Source of the DNA: Globodera rostochiensis | Lineage: Eukaryota > Nematoda > Chromadorea > Rhabditida > Heteroderidae | DNA length: 64,000 nucleotides | Direction: 5' to 3' | Assembly: GCA_018350325.1 (NCBI GenBank) | Contig: JAEVLN010000012.1 | Coordinates: forward strand, 2,253,991-2,317,990 | Notes under the pieces: generated by a model | Databases searched by the model: none | Seen by the model: only the letters and a program-made list of their open reading frames with translations | Told to the model about the DNA's origin: nothing | Position numbers and translations under genes: made by a program | Shown: one piece after another, positions 57,383-64,000 of the stretch | Layout: each line of letters starts with the position of its first letter | How positions within the stretch are numbered: the first letter of the stretch is position 1

Positions 57383-60029
57383 TCACGGCAAAACGCTCAG
57401 ATCCGGCGCGCTGTTCTTCAGATGAGCCGACTCGGGCAGATAATTGGACCGCATATGAGGCGGGTAAAGCCGGTTCCGCTCGCGCAACTCTCGCAACCTG
57501 TCAATAATAAGAATGAAAAGATTCGCGCACCTTCTTAGATGGTTCTTTGACCCCCCTCCCTCCCTCCAGTCAGTGTGTTTAACTTCTACTCTCCCACCTT
57601 TCATCGTCGTTCAGACCGGCCGACTCCAAACTGAACACCGAGGCACGGGTCGACGGCATAGGAATGGGACGCGCAACAACCGAGGCACGAGATGACGCCG
57701 TCGGAGTGTTCCGAGGCAGGAATTTGACGCTCATTGACGGAGTTCTGTCCAGTCGCGCGGTACGCATCGTCAGCTCCTCTTCGAACTGTTGAGAGTACAC
57801 ATCCAGCTGATTCGCTTTCTCGCGAATTTCGTTCTGAGCAACGTGCAAGGAGTGTTCCTGCGCCTGGATCTTTTGCTGAAGGCCGGTGATTTCCATTAAG
57901 TGCTTGCGACTGAGCCTCGAGTTGGTCTGAAAACAAGATTTTTTTTGTGCATTCATTTCCTTCACCTTTCTCAGTTCGTCCATCAGCTGTCGCGTCTCGT
58001 TACGCTCGCGTTCAATCGCATTCTTTGCCGACTTCTCTTTCTCCACAAATTCCCTTCGCATGCAATCCGTTTCGCTATTCCACAAACGCTCGCGCTCCGT
58101 CAACTGTTTGCGAATCGCTTCCAACTCCGCTTGCGCTTGCTCATGCACCAGCTGGTCACGGTCCTGCTTCGCAATGACTTCCTTCTGCTTCTCGGCAACC
58201 TCAAACAGTTCGTTCAACGTCCGTTTGCTGTCTGCCAGCTCGCGCTCCAAAGTTCGCTTCTCTTCCTGGACCTTCTTCACCGCATCCAAAGACTTGAGCA
58301 TGTTCTCCTCCGAGCGCTCTTTGCATTGGTCCATCATCTCCCAATACTTGGCCTTCTCTTGATCCTGAAAGTTTATATTCTTAACATTAACGACATTTTT
58401 ATTTGTTAAAAATACTTTGTCGTTCAAGCGACTGGCGAATCCCCTCTCTTGGCTGTCCAGTGCGTTGCGCAGTTCACGGATAGTCGCTTTTTGTGTAGCG
58501 TTTTGCTGTTCTGTCTCCAGTAATTCCTGCAATCGAATGGAAAAGGATAGACTGGTCGGTAAGAACGGATTACACCGCCAAAAAATCAAATGCCTTCACC
58601 GTACCTTTCGGAGCTGTTCCACCATTTCCGAGTCGTCACGTGCCCGCTGTACCGCGTTCACATGGTCAGCAATCTGTTTCTCCAACTGCTCGTGCTTGAT
58701 GTCCATCTTGCGCAATTCGAATTTCAAATTTCCAACGAGTGCCGTCGCGCCCGCCGCTCTCTTCTCCGCTTCATGCAAGTTCTGGGTCAGCGAGGCGTTC
58801 TGGCCCTCCAGCGACAGCAATTGGTCCTCCAAACGCGGGACGCGTTCCGCCACCGGCAGAATGTGTTCAATTCGCGCTTGCAATCTGAAGAAAATGGAGA
58901 TCACGTGAATGCTTGTCGCTGCACAGACTTTTCGATCTTTTTCAGCAGTTCACTGTTCTCCTGCTCCTTCTGTTGGAACAGCTCCTCCGCTCTGTCCTTC
59001 TCACGTCCAAAGACGTCGCGAATTTCCCGCAGCGACTTCACCTCCCTTTCGAGTGCGTTAATGCGCACAACTTCATGCCCACGCGGCGAAGAGACCACCT
59101 GTAGGGCGAAACGGGGGATTAGCACCGATTTGACATGATCCACCCACAACAAATGAAAAATTTGAATAAACAATCGAATCGGTGAAGAGAAAAGCCCCAA
59201 CAACCTTGTGAATTGGACTGTTCCCACAAGGAAAAAACAGCGGCTTTCTTGCAGGACTCGGCTTTGGTGTGGACGTAAAATTGAAGGACTTCCGCTGGAG
59301 TCTCTCAACCAAAACGTTGTTCTCTTTGTTCTCGTCGCTGTCCTCAGTTCTTAGCTGTTGGCTGTCGGTGTTCAACAATTTGGGCCATGGAACGAGCGAC
59401 CAACGGTGACGATCGTCCAGACATTCAATCTAAAGAAGATAAAGAAATTGTGAGTATTGGGATGTCCCTGTCCACCGGTCATACCACACGAGCAAGACGA
59501 CGCTGATGTGTGTCCTCCAATTGTTCGCAAATGGTTGAAAAGGCTTCCGTCTGCAGCAAACGGAAAGTGTAAATCATGGCCATATGAATCTAAACCCTTT
59601 GAAATTAAAAATCTCGGCGCAAATGATTTACTTTAGTCGCCTCGAACACATCGCCGTTCTCCGCTGCTTCAGCGTCCAGTTGCGAGTGGAATTCTTCGTC
59701 GAGTTCCAGCACGATGAGAGCAATGGCATTGCGGAAGCCAAAGTTTGGGTCGACAACAAAGTTCGGCACCCCCACTTTCCTTAACGGAATTATTGATCAA
59801 ATCTCAGTTGGATGATCACACTTTTAGAGACTTGGAGCAAATGCTACTCAAAAATTTACATGTAATTGGCCAAGATTGGCATCAAATTGCGCACATCTTT
59901 CAGTGACCGGCAGTCTTCCAAACCAATTTTGGCTGCCAACAAATTGTACTAAATATACAAAAATGATAAAACTGTATTAAAATGTTAGTTTACAAATGCT
60001 AAGAGAGCGGCGATATTGGACTCCTCCAT
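57383..60029 (-). CDS. lin-5: NuMA/LIN-5-type mitotic spindle coiled-coil protein
   Basis: Links cortical GPR/LGN and G-alpha to dynein to position the spindle. Exon 1 (60029-59994) is MEESNIAALLAF. Exons 59948-59860 (YNLLAAKIGLEDCRSLKDVR) and from 59779 (KVGVPNFVVDPNFGFRNAIA, LIVLELDEEF) form a globular N-terminus of Hook/NuMA type. After a Ser/Pro linker with TPKPSPARK, a CDK-like site, a coiled coil of about 450 residues fills exons 59.1-57.6 kb (LEREVKSLREIRDVFGREKD, EKRTLERELADSKRTL and so on). A Ser/Arg/Pro-rich stretch (SMSVKFLPRNTPTASSRASV) comes next. The last exon (57497-57383) reads LRELRERNRLYPPHMRSNYL, matching the NuMA C-terminal motif IAELQQRNRVCPPHLKTCYP. That motif is the best evidence for identity. 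The protein ends SAPDLSVLP. Confidence 0.8.
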
Positions 60030-60578
60030 ATCGAATTGCTGCTGAGTCCGTGAAGATTTTAAGGTTAATAATTAGACAAACTAAAACTAAAACTGAATAT
60101 ATAGACAGTGGTGAATAAACTAGCGGCTTGGGTGTGCCGAATCAGTCGGCATCGCTAATAGGCAGTGAAAGCAAAAGAAACATAAGCCCCATGCTCTCCC
60201 AACCTTTTGTTTATTCTTCATTTTTATTCAAATAAATTGAGGAGATCGGAGAAAAGGAAACAAACGATAAAACCAGAAAAATGGAAAAATGATATTGTAC
60301 ACGAAAAGCCGACTTATTTTTGAATTAAAAATGGAACGCCGTCTGGCATTATGTTTAGCAATGTCAGTACTCCGTCCAGAGGACAATTGAGTATCGGCCT
60401 GCTGGCAAAGAAATGTACGCAACAGCGGCACAATGCGCAACACATACCTAAATAATTACGATCTCGATGTTTTGTTTTAATTTCCTATTCCATGCATTTT
60501 TCGAAATTGCATTTGGTTTTTAGCTAAAAAAAATATTTATTTAATTTTATTTGTACAGGTTAATAAAACAGTATTTTA
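60030..60578. promoter_or_regulatory. Divergent promoter region between lin-5 and ST7
   Basis: 549 bp between outward-facing start codons, AT-rich toward the ST7 side. A 71-codon minus frame (60228-60443) shows no family similarity and is treated as chance. Confidence 0.5.
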
Positions 60579-63500
60579 ATGAACGAATTTTTATCACGAA
60601 AGACGCTGTCCCAACGCTGCAAAAAGATGCTTCGCATTCCGACCTTCTTCAAAGGCTATCTGTGGCTTCTCTACCTGGGAGTTGTTGTTCTGCTCGTCTA
60701 TTATTTCCGCGTCCCACTCAAAGCCTACGAGAAGTTCGAGTCGTGTAAGCACAAAAAAATGTTTGTTTAAGATTTTTGTTTCTCGTTAATTAAGTGCTTT
60801 CAATGAGCATGTACTTCAACAACCTCACACCAAAATTTTACGTTGCGTTGACCGGCACTTCCAGTCTTGTTTCAGGCATTATTCTCATCTTTGAGTGGTG
60901 GTACTTCAAAAAGTGAGTTCTTTTTTATTTAAATACATAAAATGTTTATCCAATTGTCGTTTCATCTTTTTCGCTTTTGAGTGATAAAGAATTTACGCAA
61001 AAAAATTACCGCATTTGAATTAGAGATATATTTTTCCGTTTTTATTGCATTTTTGAAATGTTCCATTTTAGGGTGTGAATTTTCCGTTTTAGATTAGATT
61101 TTTGTTAAGGAATTTTCAAGCATTTTTTTTTGAGAATTCTGTTTCGCCCCACCTTAGGTTTTTTTTGCAATCTTAAGGTTCAAATTTTTGTGTTCTGCCC
61201 GAGACCAGGACTGTATATATAGCCTTAGATAAAATAAGGTGTTTGTCGAAGCTTTTAGGAATGAACTGAGTCCTGAGAAATTTTTTTAAAAGATTTTAAC
61301 GATTTGTTAAGAAAATTGTTCAGTGCTTTTTAATTTTGTTTTTATTGCCTTTTTGTTAAAACAATTTATGCGCCAAAAATTTTGAAAAAGCCAAGTCCGG
61401 GTGTTAGAAATGGCCGGATTTTTTGACCTTGCCCGGTCTGGGTATGATTCAGGGACGTAGCTAGAAAAAAATTTCGGAGGGGGGAATTGTTAAGAAAATT
61501 GATCAAAAAGTTGTAAAAGTTAAAACAATAGGGTCCCCCCTCTTGTTTTTTTCCCCTCAAATTTCATTTCGGGGGGGGGGGGGATTCCTCTCCCCCACCC
61601 CCCCTCTGGCTACGTCCTTGGTATGATTTATGATTAAGCTGAGAAATTTGGGCACCTGAGCCCGGCTTTTCACTATTCCGAGACTTTAATTGCGACAAAT
61701 TTTTGTTTATTGAAAAACAATAATTTTATAAATACAAATCCTTTCTCTTCTCTCTCTCTTTCTTTCGGAAATGACCTCCACACGCCTCTAAATGACTTGG
61801 CTTGGTCAATTTGTAGCCTTTCCACTTCATTTTAATTGCACTTGTCCCTTGGCGCTGTCAATTAGGCGGTTGAACAGGTGTAATGGCCATTATCAAAATG
61901 TCATTACATTATTAATTGCCATCGCCTTTGGTCGCCGATGGCAACAACGAAAAGAATGGGAAAAATGCGTTTGAAAGGCCATAAACAAAAACAACAAATT
62001 AAACTTATTGTTAGCTCAAGAAGTCGGGTTACAGATGATGTTTTTGTTGAAGTCAGTGTTAGCATTAACCGTTCATTTTTATGTGTCCATTTCAGCAATG
62101 CCATCGATAGCGCGCTGGACAGTGAAGACGGAAGCGATACGGAGGATAATTATGATGGCACCAAAGCATTGCCTGGTTTTTCTTCTTTTTTTTGTTTGCT
62201 TTTGCTTTTAAAAAATTTAACAAATTTTCAGACCCCAGCGAATACGACGAGAATGGACATGAGGGCAACGACTGCAAAGTGTGGCGCAATCCGATGGCAC
62301 TTTTTCGGGGCGCCGAATACCAACGGTTTACGCGCGAGACGGGCCAGGAGCCGCTCACTTTCTACGACCTGAACCTTTCCGCGCAGGACCACCAAACTTT
62401 TTTCTGTTGTGAGGCCGACGCGGGAAAGGAGGACTTGGAAAGTACGGCTTCTTCTTCCCGTTCACAATAACTGTTCCGTTCTTTCTTAAGTTATGTCCAT
62501 GGTTTGGCGTGAGAGGGACAGCCAAGTGCGAATTTCCGATGCCAAACGGGCGTTGAAGGCCAATTCTGAATGCGCTTCGGCACTCATTTTGTCAATTCTT
62601 AATACAATTATTATAATTATATTTTCATTTATCGTTTCTTTTTTTTTTAGGTTAGCCGAAGAATTTTGCCAAACGATTGCCGAAGTGGAAGAAACGTTGA
62701 GGTGCTGCTGCAAAAACATTTTAGTTATTTGTGGTGATTTCGTTTTGTTCAAGGAAAGCACTGAGAATCGTTGAAGGAATGTACAAACGGAGTCAGGCCG
62801 CCATGTATCCCGACCCGGAATCGCAGCAAAGTTCGTTTTTTTGTTTGTTTGCTAAAACTGAATTTTGTGTCACAAATGTTGGGGGATTTTTTGAAATTTA
62901 GAGAGTAGGGACATCAACATGCTGGTGTTTATCCGTCGTCGGCTCGCCATGTGCGCCAGGCGGCAGGGACGCGTTCGGGAGGCAATTAAAATGATGCGGG
63001 ACGTGAGTGTCTTTTTTTCTGTTTACATTTTTTCATAATCCCAATTTGTTTGTTCAGCTTATCAAAGAGTTCCCCACTTTGGTAATTGATTCATATTTTT
63101 TGATTGAGTTTTTCGATTCAACAAATTTTATACGTAACAGAATGTAATGAACATCCACGAGAATCTGATCGAGGCATTGCTTGAACAGCGCGCCTATGCG
63201 GACACAATGGCGGTGTTGGCCAAATACGACTCATACGACGGTCTTCAGTCAAATAAAAAGGCCGAAAATCATTGACTTATCCCTTTTTTCTTAGATTGCA
63301 TAATGACAAAGTCGGCTACCGTCTGCTTCACCTCGGCTTTGCTCAAAGCTCGTGGGGTAGCGGATAAATTTGAGCCGGAAACGATGCGAAAGCGCGGCTT
63401 CTCTTCAGCGGAGTTGGGCGCTGTCGAAGCAATTCACCGAGCAGTCGAATTTGTATAAAACGCGAAATTAAACATCCAAAAACTTTTAGTCTTTCTTTGT

Positions 63501-64000
63501 TAAACTTGCAGAATCCGCACGTTCCGTTGTATTTGCTGGAGCTGAAAGCCGTCACTTTGCCGCCTGAGCACATTTTAAAGCGAGGCGATTCCGAAGCGGT
63601 GGCCTACGCTTTTTGGCACTTGCAGCATTGGAAACGAGTGGAGGGCGCCCTTCAGTTGCTGCAGTACACGTGGGAAGGAAGTGAGTGACACAAAACGGCG
63701 GGGGGGGGGGTATTTTGTGCAAACAAATTCAATTTGTTTTCTTTTATTTATTTTAATAATATTTTAATCGTTGATCATTTGACAGAATTGATATGTATAA
63801 ACACATCCTTCAATTCAAATTCGTTAATATTTTTTTAGCTTTTCGGATGCTGCCAAATCCGACAGAGAAAGGCCATCTGTTTTTCCCCTATCCGGCATGC
63901 ACTGAAGCGGCGGACAAGGAGTTGCTTCCGGGTGATTTGAACTAAATTAAATAATAAGTGTGTAAACTTTAAGCTTATCATGAGGTATCGGTCTACCCGA
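60579..64000 (+). CDS. ST7: Suppressor of tumorigenicity 7 (ST7) homologue, 3' end cut by window
   Basis: Conserved multi-pass membrane protein with TPR-like helices and no known reaction. The start [19 protein letters not shown] is followed by TM1 ([17 protein letters not shown]). Exon 2 gives [20 protein letters not shown] plus [15 protein letters not shown], nearly identical to human ST7. Exons after the long intron (60915-62094) encode [207 protein letters not shown] last intron leads to AYHEVSVYP at the window edge. An intact MITE sits in the long intron. Confidence 0.94.
61450..61620. mobile_element. hAT-type MITE in an ST7 intron, 8-bp target duplication intact
   Basis: Left end CAGGGACGTAGCTAG, right end CTGGCTACGTCCTTG; as reverse complement the latter reads CAAGGACGTAGCCAG, so the terminal repeats match at nearly all of 15 positions. 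The element is flanked on both sides by GTATGATT (61442-61449 and 61621-61628), a clean eight-base duplication. It is 171 bp long, non-coding and rich in G/C runs. The interior matches the decayed element at 4772-4955. Confidence 0.88.

Noticed and set aside
60228..60443. 71-codon minus-strand frame considered as an upstream lin-5 exon
   Set aside because: The LIN-5 N-terminus starts well at 60029 and this frame shows no Hook/NuMA-like sequence.

Overview
The window is eukaryotic and almost certainly from a nematode. Genes are compact, with many short (about 40-60 bp) GT-AG introns. One start codon lies one base after a cis/trans-splice-like acceptor. The recognisable proteins match nematode versions of conserved animal genes; the first exon of the Gq-alpha gene is close to C. 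elegans EGL-30, and a TWK-type potassium channel is present. The non-coding DNA is full of long poly-C/poly-G tracts, low-complexity sequence and small transposon relics. A plant-parasitic tylenchoid would fit this style, but that is only a guess.

Layout. 1-359 (-): 5' end of a Gq-alpha gene, cut by the window edge, with about 3.8 kb of low-complexity upstream DNA holding a complete hAT-type MITE (4172-4605) and a decayed second element (4772-4955). 5385-6181 (-): an emerin-like LEM-domain protein. 7002-13769 (+): a tandem set of four genes at short spacing (229, 247 and 342 bp): proteasome ATPase RPT5, a small PH-domain protein, Arp2/3 subunit ARPC3 and a two-pore potassium channel with an odd second pore. 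14303-15777 (+): XPA, tail-to-tail with an SLC4 anion transporter at 15987-22758 (-). 23.4-24.2 kb: two doubtful small secreted-peptide candidates. 24411-29501 (-): chromatin remodeller CHD1. 31043-35848 (-): protein disulfide isomerase (ERp57/PDI-3-like), with a repeat-filled 2.3 kb intron. It is head-to-head with ubiquilin at 36825-39351 (+).

39.4-51.4 kb has no gene I can support. It holds dense C/G homopolymers, many CCCCGGGG-type palindromes, a composite satellite (48120-48963) and a GA-rich microsatellite (49737-50046). It lies directly upstream of a spalt/SALL-type zinc-finger gene (51436-56296, +; SEM-4-like) and may be its regulatory region. 57383-60029 (-) is a NuMA/LIN-5-type spindle coiled-coil gene, head-to-head with an ST7 homologue (60579 to the window end, +) that carries a second intact hAT-type MITE in an intron.

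The genes are mostly housekeeping or developmental: proteostasis (RPT5, PDI, ubiquilin), cytoskeleton and division (ARPC3, LIN-5), nuclear envelope and chromatin (emerin, CHD1), DNA repair (XPA), and signalling or transport (EGL-30, K2P, SLC4). I found no rRNA, tRNA, CRISPR or autonomous transposase gene. Exon borders were read by eye from GT-AG signals and family conservation, so borders described as uncertain should be treated that way.
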